DNA of 34,199 nucleotides from an uncultured Caulobacterales bacterium. Its GTDB lineage: Bacteria; Pseudomonadota; Alphaproteobacteria; Caulobacterales; Caulobacteraceae. The notes below the pieces were generated by a model, which saw nothing but the letters and a program-made list of their open reading frames with translations, was not told the DNA's origin and did no database searches. This document shows, in pieces, positions 17,118 through 25,385 of this stretch; position 1 is the stretch's first letter, and each line of letters begins with the position of its first letter. The translations under genes were made by a program, and so were the position numbers. Location of the stretch: assembly GCA_903858685.1 (NCBI GenBank), contig CAIOJR010000154.1, forward strand, positions 1-34,199, read 5' to 3'.

Positions 17118-17620
17118 CCTATCCGATAGATGGTGATGCGCACCGCCGGGTGTTCCTTGTCGCCAGCAGACGAGATTGTGCCGACAAAGGTGGAATCGTT
17201 CAGCCAGCCATAGGCCCCCATCGGCGCCTCGAACCTGGGAACCGTCCACACATAATGGACGCCTTCCTTGTTGGTGTAGCTGACGCCCGTATTGCGCACA
17301 TGGATCTGCACATGGTCATCGGTCTCGATCATGTAGTCCGCGTCGATTATGGTCGAACCGTCCGCCCGGTGAAGCTGCCAGTCCGCTCCGCCGGGCAGGA
17401 CCTTTCCCGACAGCCCCGGCCCGGCAAATGTCCCGCCCGTGATGGGTATGCGGGTGCGAAGGCCGTTGGGCGTGGTCCCGATCGTCTCCATGGGCGCAAT
17501 CGTGACCCATTCCTCGAAGGCGAAGCGGCTGGGCACGGTCGCCGGAGCCGGCGCTGTCTGTCCCATCGCCGAGGTCGCCAGGGCGGCGAATGCGCAAACC
17601 AGCCGTAATCTGAATGACAT
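17114..17620 (-). CDS. Secreted DUF3237 domain protein
   Basis: A 168-residue protein. Residues 1-20 look like a signal peptide (MSFRLRLVCAFAALATSAMG, then QTAPAPA). The mature part matches the DUF3237 pattern: IGTTPNGLRTRIPITGGTF, GPGLSGKVLPGGADWQ, then IDADYMIETDDHVQIHVRNTG, and a late VPRFEAPMGAYGWLNDSTFVG. DUF3237 forms a small beta-barrel of unknown role; some members sit near catabolic genes. Export to the periplasm is unusual as far as I recall. It starts 38 bases after the sulfotransferase stop on the same strand, so it may be the third gene of the receptor-sulfotransferase unit. A GGGGGCG site precedes the ATG. Confidence 0.82.
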   Translation of the reverse strand: MSFRLRLVCAFAALATSAMGQTAPAPATVPSRFAFEEWVTIAPMETIGTTPNGLRTRIPITGGTFAGPGLSGKVLPGGADWQLHRADGSTIIDADYMIETDDHVQIHVRNTGVSYTNKEGVHYVWTVPRFEAPMGAYGWLNDSTFVGTISSAGDKEHPAVRITIYRIG

Positions 17621-17658
17621 GAGCGCGCCCCCGACCGCGTAACAGCGGCACTATCAGG

Positions 17659-19668
17659 TCAGTCGCGATAGCGGGTCAAGGCGTCGCCCAGTGCGATCTT
17701 CAAAGGCTCGAGCCAAGGCTCAAAGCTGCGCCACTGATCCAGCCCGTCGCGAAAGATCGGCTGGCGGACCTGTTCGGAACTGGGCGTGCGCACGCTGCGG
17801 CGGTTCTGGTGAAAGTCCACGCAACCGGGTTCGAAATCCAGCTCGCAATAGTCCAGGATCCTGCGAACACTGGTTTCCAGATCGTTCACCACATCTTCAT
17901 GCTGAACCCGCAGCACACGGCCCGGCAGGGCGTCGTCCCAGTGCTGCATCAGGTCCAGATAGGTCCGATAATAGCGGGCTATGTCATCGACGCCGTAGCT
18001 GAACTCCTGCCCCTGAGCGAAGAGCTGCTTCAGATTGCTGAAACAGCAGGACATGGGATCGCGCCTTGCATCGATAATCCGCGCGTTTGGCAGCAGCAGA
18101 TGAATCAGCCCTATATGCCTGAAATTGTTAGGCATTTTGTCTATGAAAAACGGGCGCCCTGACCGATAGACACGCGTTTCATCCAGAAAACGCGCGCCAA
18201 GTCGCGCGGCGTCTGCAGAGGTCAGCTCCTGCAGGGAGGCGGGATACCGGGGCTCCAGCAAGTCGGAATTGGGCCCCTGCAAGTCCAGTACTATGCGTTG
18301 AATATTGGCCAGCTCATGGGTCCCTTCAACCTGGGAGTGAGAGGCCAATATCTGTTCAAGCAGGGTGGAGCCCGCTCGCGGCAGGCCCAGAATGAATATC
18401 GGATCGGGACCGGGATCACCCCAGCCTGAGCGGGCGCTGAAGAACTGTCGGGTGCAGATTCTTGCCTGCTCCCGTGTATTGGTCTCAAAAACTTCCGGCA
18501 CATAGCGATTTTCCGACCGCTTCAAAGCGTTGCCGCGATCATAATAGGTCCAGGCTGACTCAGCGTCGCCCCGGTCTTCGTGCGCCTTGCCCAGGGCGAA
18601 ACACAGATGGTAGCGATCGGCCAGGCGAATTGTCGGCGCGGTTTCAACCTCAGCCATCCGGACCACTTCGTCCTCGCTGAACCGGAAAGTCTTCAGATTG
18701 GCCAGACTCCAATAGGCGTCGCCGAAATCAGGACGGGCCGCCGCCGCCGCCCGGTAGCTGTCAATCGCTTCTGGCGTGCGCCCGACCGTCTTCAGGGCAT
18801 GGCCCAGCCAAAGCGGAATATCCCAGGAATTGGGCGCATCGGCGTACATGTCGCAATAGATCTCAATCGCGCGCTCATTGTGACCCAGCCCGACCTCGGC
18901 GGTCGCCGCCACGGTGCGGTAGTCGAGGTTGGCGGGGTCCAGCGCCAGCAAAAGATCGACCTGCTGCAGGGCCTCGGTGTGACGCTGACGTCTGATCAAT
19001 GTCTGGGCGTAGTCATAGCGCGCGGCGAGATAGTCGGGAACAAGCTCCAGCAAGGCTTCCAGCAAGGCCTCGGCGTCGTCGAGCACATCCATCGCCAGGG
19101 CGATGCGCGCCAGAAGCCGCATGGCCTCCGGGTGGTTCCCGTTCTGCACTAAAAAGTTTCGTACAATGGGTTCCGCGCTCGCCAGATCGCCGTCTGAGAA
19201 CAGCGACGTGGCGGTGACCACGTCCGGCGGAAGCGCCTGGAGCGTTGTCAGATGCTCCACGGCCAGGGCGGCGTTGTCTGCATCATCGGTCATGCGATAA
19301 AGCCCGACCAGCATATTCCAGCTGGCGGGCAGAGCCGGGTTGATGTTCACGGCGATCAGAAGGCTGTTGATCGCCGACGCCGCATCGCGCTGCGCGACGT
19401 AACACATCCCGCGTTCCTGATGCAGGCGGCTGAACCCCGGATAGAGCCTTTCCATTCGCTGGAGCGTGGCCAGGGCGTCATCAATCTGCCCCAGATGGCG
19501 CTGACTGATCGCCTGGATAAGAAGCAGATCGCGGTTCTCTGGCCACTTGTTCAGCCAACCGGCCGCCTGGGGCAGGACATCAGCATGTTGTCCATCAAGC
19601 TGTTGACGCTTCAGTTGCTGAACAGCAGCCTCGACCTCAGACTGCGGTAGCGTCGTTGTCATGGACAT
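17659..19668 (-). CDS. TPR-repeat sulfotransferase
   Basis: About 669 residues. The N-terminal 400 or so are helical TPR repeats. The C-terminal about 270 residues are a PAPS-dependent sulfotransferase domain. The 5'-phosphosulfate loop is FILGLPRAGSTLLEQILASH, and the 3'-phosphate site is RIIDARRDPMSCCFSNL. There is no signal peptide or membrane helix, so it acts in the cytosol. Such proteins sulfate glycans, lipids or peptides; the acceptor is unknown, and the TPR part probably docks it. The open frame begins with TTG at 19680, followed by in-frame ATGs at 19668 and 19662. I chose 19668, but 19662 has the better GGGAT spacing. It follows the TonB-dependent receptor gene on the same strand, with a hairpin in between. 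Confidence 0.88.
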   Translation of the reverse strand: MSMTTTLPQSEVEAAVQQLKRQQLDGQHADVLPQAAGWLNKWPENRDLLLIQAISQRHLGQIDDALATLQRMERLYPGFSRLHQERGMCYVAQRDAASAINSLLIAVNINPALPASWNMLVGLYRMTDDADNAALAVEHLTTLQALPPDVVTATSLFSDGDLASAEPIVRNFLVQNGNHPEAMRLLARIALAMDVLDDAEALLEALLELVPDYLAARYDYAQTLIRRQRHTEALQQVDLLLALDPANLDYRTVAATAEVGLGHNERAIEIYCDMYADAPNSWDIPLWLGHALKTVGRTPEAIDSYRAAAAARPDFGDAYWSLANLKTFRFSEDEVVRMAEVETAPTIRLADRYHLCFALGKAHEDRGDAESAWTYYDRGNALKRSENRYVPEVFETNTREQARICTRQFFSARSGWGDPGPDPIFILGLPRAGSTLLEQILASHSQVEGTHELANIQRIVLDLQGPNSDLLEPRYPASLQELTSADAARLGARFLDETRVYRSGRPFFIDKMPNNFRHIGLIHLLLPNARIIDARRDPMSCCFSNLKQLFAQGQEFSYGVDDIARYYRTYLDLMQHWDDALPGRVLRVQHEDVVNDLETSVRRILDYCELDFEPGCVDFHQNRRSVRTPSSEQVRQPIFRDGLDQWRSFEPWLEPLKIALGDALTRYRD

Positions 19669-19701
19669 ATCCCGGCTCAAGAGGGCTTTCCAATAGCAGA
19701 A

Positions 19702-19727
19702 ATGGGCGGACGTTTCCGTCCACCCAT
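19702..19727 (-). terminator. GAAA-capped hairpin between receptor and sulfotransferase genes
   Basis: An 11-bp stem with one C-A mismatch (19702-19712 with 19717-19727). Read on the minus strand it has a GAAA tetraloop and is followed by TTTCTG. It lies 28 bases after the receptor stop. It may terminate most transcripts, so that the sulfotransferase is expressed at a lower level, or stabilise the receptor mRNA. Confidence 0.6.
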
Positions 19728-19755
19728 CCTGATAGTCTAGCGAAGTTGCTTTGGC

Positions 19756-22488
19756 CTAGAAGCTCTCGGAAATCTTCAGCCCGATCACCCGCGGCCTCAG
19801 CGGCACCTCAGCCTTGATGAACTGAGCCGAGGTCGTGAAGGTCGACACGTGCGAGTTCAGCAGGTTCGAGCCGATCAGCTGAAGTGTCCAGTTGTCCTTG
19901 GTCACGCCAATCGATCCGCCGAAGGTTGCCGAAGGCGCAAGCCGATAGCGGAGCTGCGTCGTGTTCGGCACCGGGTTCTGAGAGGGCAGATCACCCGACG
20001 GATAGTTCGCCGGCTGATTATACATGTGGCTGGTATAGGCGGAGTCGAGGCTTGCGAAAGCCTTGAACTCATTCACCGTCCAGTCGTAACGGGCGCGCAA
20101 TTCCGCCTGAAGCTGCGGCGAAAACGCTGAAACGCCACCCTTCACACCCAGAGGATTGGCATAGGGCGTGCCCTTGATCTCGGTGATGCAGCCGCCCACC
20201 TTGGCGCGCTGCGGATCCACCGCCGCACCGGCTGGCAAGGCGATGTTTGCCAGCAGACAGGGTGAATTGGCCTGACGGTTGTCATTGTAGCTCGCAGAGC
20301 CCATCAGGGTCAGGCCCTCGGTCACCCGCGCCGTGAATTGTCCCTCCACACCCTTGATCGTGTAGTTGGGGCCGTTCACCAGGAAGGTCGTGTTGCCCAG
20401 GCAGCAAGGCTGATAGAGCCCGAGCTGGACCTGCGTCCAGTCCATCACATAACCCGACACATTCAACTGCAGACGCCGATCGAACAGTTGCGTCTTGAAG
20501 CCGACTTCGTTGTTCACCAGGCTGTCCGGTGAATATCCGATCGGGGTCGCATATTGCGGATAGCCGTTGGCGTCATTGGCCTTGTTACGCGACGAACGGC
20601 TGAACCCGCCCGGACGGAAGCCTTCCGAATAGAGATAGTAGAACATGGTGGTCTCTGTGGGTTTCCACTGGAGGCCGACCTTGCTCTTGAATCCGGAATA
20701 GTTGACCTTCAGGTGCTCGGCGTCGATATTCGTGTTCAGGCCGCAGAGATTGGCCGCCGCATTGGCGATCCCCTTGGCTGTGCTGTCGACGAAGCACTTG
20801 CCGCCGGTCGAATAGACAGAGCCCTTTTCGTATTCGTCGTAGCTGTAATGGCGCGAACCGAAGGTCAGGATCAGCGTCTTGGGAATGATGTCATAGTCAA
20901 CCTGGCCAAAGAAGGCGAGCTGGTCATAGCCGCGCTGCACCACTTCACCAAAGCCGGTATTGTCCGGACGGAAGCCCGGTTGCAGCGCAGTGGACCCCGG
21001 ATAGGTCTGGACATTGAGGAAGCAGGGCGCACCGCCCGCCAGGGCGCTGGCCTGATTGGTTCCCTGATCGCAGGCGGGAACCGTCTTATAGTTGAAGTCC
21101 ATCATGTCATAGATGCGGTACTGTTCGTGGAACACGCCGCCCACACCGCGCAGGCGCCAGTCGCCTGGCGTGGACACGCGCAGTTCGTTGGTCAGGTGCG
21201 TGTTGCGCACCTTGTCGTACCAGCTGGTGATCGGCGAATAACAGCGGATGGGGCCGTTGCCGAGCAGGCCGGCAGTTCCACCCGTGCACTCATAATACTG
21301 CCCATAGAGCGTGCGTGAGTAGTTCGTATAGTCGTTTTGCTGCTTGATGTGACGGTCAGTAAAGGCGCCCGTATAGATCAGGCTGAGGTCCTTCACCTTG
21401 CCGTTTACCGTCCACGAGGTGTTCTCGTAGTTGTCCTTGTAATAGGTCGGCACGAAGGATGTGACCTGAAGCGGCTGGAGCTGCTGCTGATCCGAACCCA
21501 GCGGGAACTGCATCGACAGACCTTCAGCGTCGAGGTTTGCAACGCTCTGTGTGATCAGCAGGTCCCAATTCGGGGCCACATCCCACAACAATGAAATGCG
21601 CGCGCCTTCACGTGTCACCGGGTTCTGAGCGGGTTTGGCGAGCTGGTAATTATTGGCCACGCCTGCTTGACCGCCTATCTGGTTGGCCAGCGGAATGGTG
21701 CAGTAGCCCGTCAGGCCAGCTGCTTGACCATTGGGGCACAGACCCCCGGTCGGCTTGATCCCGAAATAGCTGTTGTCGTCAAGATTCTTGCGCGTGAAGG
21801 TGCTGGGGACGTTGTCAATATAGCCCCCCTGCTTGTCATTGTAGATCACGGCGCGCACGGCGATCTTGTCACCGATTGGCACGTTCAGCGTGGCATTGAG
21901 CGAATCGTTGGAGTCGCCATGTTCGGTATAGCCGTAGGAGCCCTCGACCTTGCCCTGGGTGACGCCGAGCTTGGGCTTGTTGGTGATGTAGCGCAGTGCG
22001 CCAGCCTGGGCCCCGCCGCCGAACAGCGTGCCTTGCGGCCCTTCGAGCACTTCGACCCGCTCCATATCGGCCATGTAGATGTCTACGTTGCGGCCGGGAA
22101 ACTGCATCGACTGGTCGTCCAGATAGATGGCGACGTTCGGGAAATTGCCGACCGTTGCGCTGGACTGGTTGCCCGACTGACCCGCCGACAGGCCGCGCAT
22201 GAAGATTGAGCCCTGTCCCGGACCGTTGGAGCCATAGCTGACATTCGGCGTAAACCGCAACAGGTCCGCCAGATCAACCACGTTCAGCTTGTTCAACGTC
22301 TCGCTTGAGAACGCCTGAACCGTCATCGGCACCTTTTGAACGGTCTCGTCACGGCGCTGAGCCGTCACGACCACTTCTTCAACGGAAATCGAAGGGCTGG
22401 CGTCCGCGGCGGGCGCAGCATAGGCCGCCGCACCGAGACTGCTGAGCACGGCCGCAGCCGCGCACGAGACGAGATAGCTGGCTTTCAT
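19756..22488 (-). CDS. TonB-dependent receptor
   Basis: A 910-residue outer-membrane active-transport receptor. A signal peptide (about 1-24, MKASYLVSCAAAAVLSSLGA) is followed by the TonB box region VEEVVVTAQRRDE. The plug domain comes next (about 50-190, with LADLLRFTPNVSYG and the VEVLEGPQGTLFGGGAQAGALRYI hallmark, positions near 22000-22060). The 22-strand barrel ends in the aromatic ISESF. Such receptors use TonB energy to import siderophores, vitamins, glycans or other large solutes; the ligand is not readable. An upstream in-frame ATG at 22500 exists, but ATG 22488 has a GGGGGAA site at the right distance. It is followed by the sulfotransferase gene and lies just downstream of the phosphonate operon on the same strand. 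Confidence 0.95.
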   Translation of the reverse strand: MKASYLVSCAAAAVLSSLGAAAYAAPAADASPSISVEEVVVTAQRRDETVQKVPMTVQAFSSETLNKLNVVDLADLLRFTPNVSYGSNGPGQGSIFMRGLSAGQSGNQSSATVGNFPNVAIYLDDQSMQFPGRNVDIYMADMERVEVLEGPQGTLFGGGAQAGALRYITNKPKLGVTQGKVEGSYGYTEHGDSNDSLNATLNVPIGDKIAVRAVIYNDKQGGYIDNVPSTFTRKNLDDNSYFGIKPTGGLCPNGQAAGLTGYCTIPLANQIGGQAGVANNYQLAKPAQNPVTREGARISLLWDVAPNWDLLITQSVANLDAEGLSMQFPLGSDQQQLQPLQVTSFVPTYYKDNYENTSWTVNGKVKDLSLIYTGAFTDRHIKQQNDYTNYSRTLYGQYYECTGGTAGLLGNGPIRCYSPITSWYDKVRNTHLTNELRVSTPGDWRLRGVGGVFHEQYRIYDMMDFNYKTVPACDQGTNQASALAGGAPCFLNVQTYPGSTALQPGFRPDNTGFGEVVQRGYDQLAFFGQVDYDIIPKTLILTFGSRHYSYDEYEKGSVYSTGGKCFVDSTAKGIANAAANLCGLNTNIDAEHLKVNYSGFKSKVGLQWKPTETTMFYYLYSEGFRPGGFSRSSRNKANDANGYPQYATPIGYSPDSLVNNEVGFKTQLFDRRLQLNVSGYVMDWTQVQLGLYQPCCLGNTTFLVNGPNYTIKGVEGQFTARVTEGLTLMGSASYNDNRQANSPCLLANIALPAGAAVDPQRAKVGGCITEIKGTPYANPLGVKGGVSAFSPQLQAELRARYDWTVNEFKAFASLDSAYTSHMYNQPANYPSGDLPSQNPVPNTTQLRYRLAPSATFGGSIGVTKDNWTLQLIGSNLLNSHVSTFTTSAQFIKAEVPLRPRVIGLKISESF

Positions 22489-22730
22489 AAGTTCCCCCAT
22501 TGAACGGGCGCCAGCAAGCGTCGGAGGCCAGAGTCGGAGGACCTACCCTCTTTCCCACAGCCCGATTCAACGCATAGAAACTGCTATGACGCGCCAAAGA
22601 TGAGGACTGGTATGAGCGTGCTCGATGACGGTTCGGCGACGGAAAAACTTCGTTTCCTTGAAGTCTTGTCGACAGTCACAAGACACTGTGGCGTCAAGTT
22701 CGCGCCGCGCTAATCTTGCGCTCTCAAAAT
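22489..22730. promoter_or_regulatory. Receptor upstream region with -35-like element and inverted repeat
   Basis: This 242-base gene-free stretch separates the phosphonate operon end from the receptor start. On the minus strand TTGACGC occurs at 22697-22691. Just downstream is an inverted repeat with arms GTCTTGT (22663-22669) and ACAAGAC (22678-22684), which would cover the -10 region. A GATTC (CcrM-type GANTC) site is at 22564-22568. I see no coding sequence here. Confidence 0.35.
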
Positions 22731-23282
22731 CTAAAGGTGATTCAACAGGCCATTCATCAGTGGAATAAAGTCAGAGAACGGAATATTTGCCGAATACAGA
22801 CGTTTACCCGTATCATCAAAGCGTCGCAGCGCCAGGGCGTCATGGAAATGGTTCAATCGCTCGAAAGCCAGCGCCTGACCGGTCTCAAACGGTCCGCCCT
22901 GAAGCGCCAGCGTCGCCTTTGAGGCCGCGCTCAGGCCCTCATAATATTGAGGCTCCTTCCAGCACAGATAACGCTTGGCTGCGACATGCAGGGCGATGGG
23001 ACCGGTCACAGCCTCTGCGAACAGGTCGGACAGGGCGTCGGCGCCGGTGATCTCGTGATGATCATCGCTCGAAAAGGACGCCACCGCCGACTCATCTTCG
23101 AACAGATGACCGACATCATGCAGCAGGGCCGCGACGACCAGGCTGGGCGAGCCGCCGCTCTGTCGCGCCAGCTGGGCGCATTGCACGGCGTGCTCCAGCT
23201 GAGTCACGCCCTCGCCATAGGCGAGAGCGCCCTGTGTGGCGTACAGATGCACGATTTGCTCAATGCTGGACAGTCTGGCCAT
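22731..23282 (-). CDS. HD-domain phosphonate-operon protein, PhnZ-like oxygenase
   Basis: A 183-residue HD-domain protein resembling PhnZ, the mixed-valence di-iron oxygenase that splits (R)-2-amino-1-hydroxyethylphosphonate into glycine and phosphate. The likely iron ligands are H31 in VTQLEHAVQCA, H55 and D56 in ALLHDVGHL, one of H75/H76, H99 in ALHVAAKRYL, and a late Asp in LRRFDD. K103 could bind the phosphonate. The segment QLEHAVQCAQLA and the length of about 185-190 residues match the phosphonate-operon HD family better than nucleotide HD hydrolases. The frame runs back to 23363 inside the transporter gene. ATG 23282 has a GGGGAG site and gives the family start MARLSSIEQIVHLY. It is the last gene of the operon and overlaps the transporter gene by 23 bases. 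No PhnY partner is in the window. Confidence 0.8.
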   Translation of the reverse strand: MARLSSIEQIVHLYATQGALAYGEGVTQLEHAVQCAQLARQSGGSPSLVVAALLHDVGHLFEDESAVASFSSDDHHEITGADALSDLFAEAVTGPIALHVAAKRYLCWKEPQYYEGLSAASKATLALQGGPFETGQALAFERLNHFHDALALRRFDDTGKRLYSANIPFSDFIPLMNGLLNHL

Positions 23283-24591
23283 GGCCACTCCCCGCGCCCA
23301 GCCGTCGCCAGAAGTAAAAGCCCGCGCCGACGACCAGCACGACGCCGACGGCTGAGGAGGCATAGGAAATGGTCTCCAGGAACTCCACCCAGGACAGTTT
23401 TACCCCCGCAAAGTCGCGAAACAGCAACAGCGCGACGGAACTGATATAGCCGCAAGCGTCGGCCACATAGATCAGGAAGCCTGCATTGCCCCCTCGCCCC
23501 GACGCCGCGATGAAGCGGTCAAACAGGATGGCGTTAAACGGCGTATAGGCCAGATAGAGCCCCGCCCCGAGCGCGATCATCCAGGTCACGGGCCCGATCA
23601 GGTGCGCCTTGAACGCATAGGTGCACAGGCCCGACAGCGCCAGCCCCACCCCGACCAGCAACAGATTGGCCATGAAGGCGTGGCGATTGTCGCGAACGAA
23701 CATGACCAGGGCGAGCATGGTCAGCACGATGACGGCGACGGGAATCTCTGACAGTGAAAATATCTGGGCGTCATTGTGAAAGCCTAGCCCGGCCCAGATG
23801 TCGGCGGCGAAATTGTCCCGGAAATCTCGCAGTGCGGTAAGCCCCACATAGGTGATCACCAGAACGACCAGTCCCGGCGCATAGGCCGAAAACAGCCGCA
23901 ATCGCGCGCCGGCGTCCATCGGGGTGCGAGGCACGCGCGTCGCCTCATCCTCTGCGGAGGGCGGCGGCAGCGCAGCAAGCCCGGACACGCAGATCAGAAG
24001 CAGCGGCGTAAACAACAACCCCGTCAGGGCGGGCATCCAGTATTCATTGGCCCAACCGCGCAGCAGGACGAACTCGCCCGCTGATTTCACCACGCCTGAC
24101 GAAACGATGAAGCTGGTGCACAGCATGGCGCCCAACACTTCCGACACCCGGCGCCCTTCCAGAAAGCCGAACACCAGTCCCCAGATCATTCCCAGCGCCA
24201 GACCGTTGACGAACAGGCAGGCAATATTCCAGGGCGCAGGAATCAGGGCGAACAGCACGAGCGCCGCCTCGCCCAAGCCGATCAGCAGCACAATACCCAG
24301 GGCGCGATGTTGGGGAGGGGTTTCGGAGATGAATTTGACGCCGAGAATCTTGGACAGGGCGTAGCCAAACACCTGGGCAATGACCAGGGCGCTCTTGTAC
24401 TTGACGATGAAGGGCGCTGCATCGGCAAAGCCCGCCACGGTGAAAGGCTTCCGGAAGGCGTACATGGCGAAATAGGCGCCAAAAGCCATCAGTCCGGCAT
24501 AGAGCGCAAAGATGGGCGCCGGGGCGCGCGACAACTGGTGGCGCAGCCCGCCCAAGATAGACCCTGAAGGGTTCGCTGAGCTGGCGGTCAC
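23260..24591 (-). CDS. DUF5690-like MFS transporter, candidate phosphonate importer
   Basis: A 443-residue membrane protein with about 12 hydrophobic segments and a polar central loop (about 208-232), the usual MFS layout. It resembles the DUF5690 group. YAFRKPF (R47) and GYALSKILG (K81) in the N-half, and the TALRDFRDN stretch (R255) at the start of the C-half, sit where the glycerol-3-phosphate antiporter GlpT has R45, K80 and R269, which bind phosphate. This alignment is from memory. With PhnX and the phosphonate flavoenzyme as neighbours, uptake of 2-aminoethylphosphonate, or exchange for phosphate, is the best guess. The start is GTG, overlapping the phnX stop (24588-24591). No phosphonate ABC transporter is present in the window. 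Confidence 0.78.
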   Translation of the reverse strand: MTASSANPSGSILGGLRHQLSRAPAPIFALYAGLMAFGAYFAMYAFRKPFTVAGFADAAPFIVKYKSALVIAQVFGYALSKILGVKFISETPPQHRALGIVLLIGLGEAALVLFALIPAPWNIACLFVNGLALGMIWGLVFGFLEGRRVSEVLGAMLCTSFIVSSGVVKSAGEFVLLRGWANEYWMPALTGLLFTPLLLICVSGLAALPPPSAEDEATRVPRTPMDAGARLRLFSAYAPGLVVLVITYVGLTALRDFRDNFAADIWAGLGFHNDAQIFSLSEIPVAVIVLTMLALVMFVRDNRHAFMANLLLVGVGLALSGLCTYAFKAHLIGPVTWMIALGAGLYLAYTPFNAILFDRFIAASGRGGNAGFLIYVADACGYISSVALLLFRDFAGVKLSWVEFLETISYASSAVGVVLVVGAGFYFWRRLGAGSGHGQTVQH

Positions 24592-25385
24592 GCGCCGGCG
24601 ATCCGCTTGGCGATGTCGTGCACGACGGACATCAGCTGGGACACGTCCTCAATCACATAGTCTGCGCCGGCGGCGCGCAACTGGCGCTCGGACTCGCTCA
24701 CGCGCTGAGCCCGATCCTCGTCCGACAGGGCCAGGAACGCCTCGCGACCCAGACCGACGCCATTTCCAGATGCCGAAAGCCCGACGGCCCAGCACCCGGC
24801 GTTCTTGCCTTCCTGCATGCCCACGGGGGCGTCGTCCACCTTGATGCAGGCGCTGGCGGGCCAGGCGTCCAGCGCAATCAGCGCCTTCCATGTCATGAAG
24901 GGGGCCGGTCGCCCGGTGGGCGTTTCGCCGGCGCAGACCACGAAGTCAGGCGCATAGCCCTGAGCGGCGGCGCTTGGAAGGATGTCCGCCATCATTTCGC
25001 GTGTGTAGCCGGTGCCAGAGCCGATCTTGACGCCGAGTCCGCGAAGCTCGGCCACCAGCTCCGCTGCGCCCGGAATCAGTTTCGCGCTTTTACCCGCCGC
25101 CGCCGTCATGGCGGGTTCGAGCTTGGCGTAGAGGGCCAGAACATCGGCCTCCGCCGCGACCGAGCCCTTGGCCGCCACCCAGCGCGCGGCGACACCCGGC
25201 TCCGCCAGAATGGCGCGCAGATGGTCAAGCTTGGCCTTGCCCATGTCGCGGCGCGCCTCGGCTTCAGACAGATCGACGCCGGCTTCGGCAAAGACGTCGA
25301 TCAGCGCTTCGACCGGCGCCATGCACCCGAAGTCGATGACCGTGCCTGCCCAGTCGAATATGACCGCCTTGACGGGAAAGCTCAT
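24588..25385 (-). CDS. phnX: Phosphonoacetaldehyde hydrolase (phosphonatase)
   Basis: A 265-residue HAD-superfamily enzyme that cleaves phosphonoacetaldehyde to acetaldehyde and phosphate. The nucleophile is D11 in IFDWAGTVIDFG. The cap-domain Schiff-base lysine is K52 in RRDMGKAKLDHLRAIL. Motif 2 lies around IGSGTGYTREMM, and the acidic motif is IKVDDAPVGMQEGKNAG, followed by WAVGLSASGNGVGL. The length and every key segment match true PhnX rather than generic HAD phosphatases. The protein is cytosolic. Its ATG overlaps the FAD oxidoreductase stop by four bases (25382-25385), with a GGAG site inside that gene, so the flavoenzyme product is very likely its substrate. The usual partner PhnW transaminase is absent from the window. 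Confidence 0.95.
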   Translation of the reverse strand: MSFPVKAVIFDWAGTVIDFGCMAPVEALIDVFAEAGVDLSEAEARRDMGKAKLDHLRAILAEPGVAARWVAAKGSVAAEADVLALYAKLEPAMTAAAGKSAKLIPGAAELVAELRGLGVKIGSGTGYTREMMADILPSAAAQGYAPDFVVCAGETPTGRPAPFMTWKALIALDAWPASACIKVDDAPVGMQEGKNAGCWAVGLSASGNGVGLGREAFLALSDEDRAQRVSESERQLRAAGADYVIEDVSQLMSVVHDIAKRIAGA

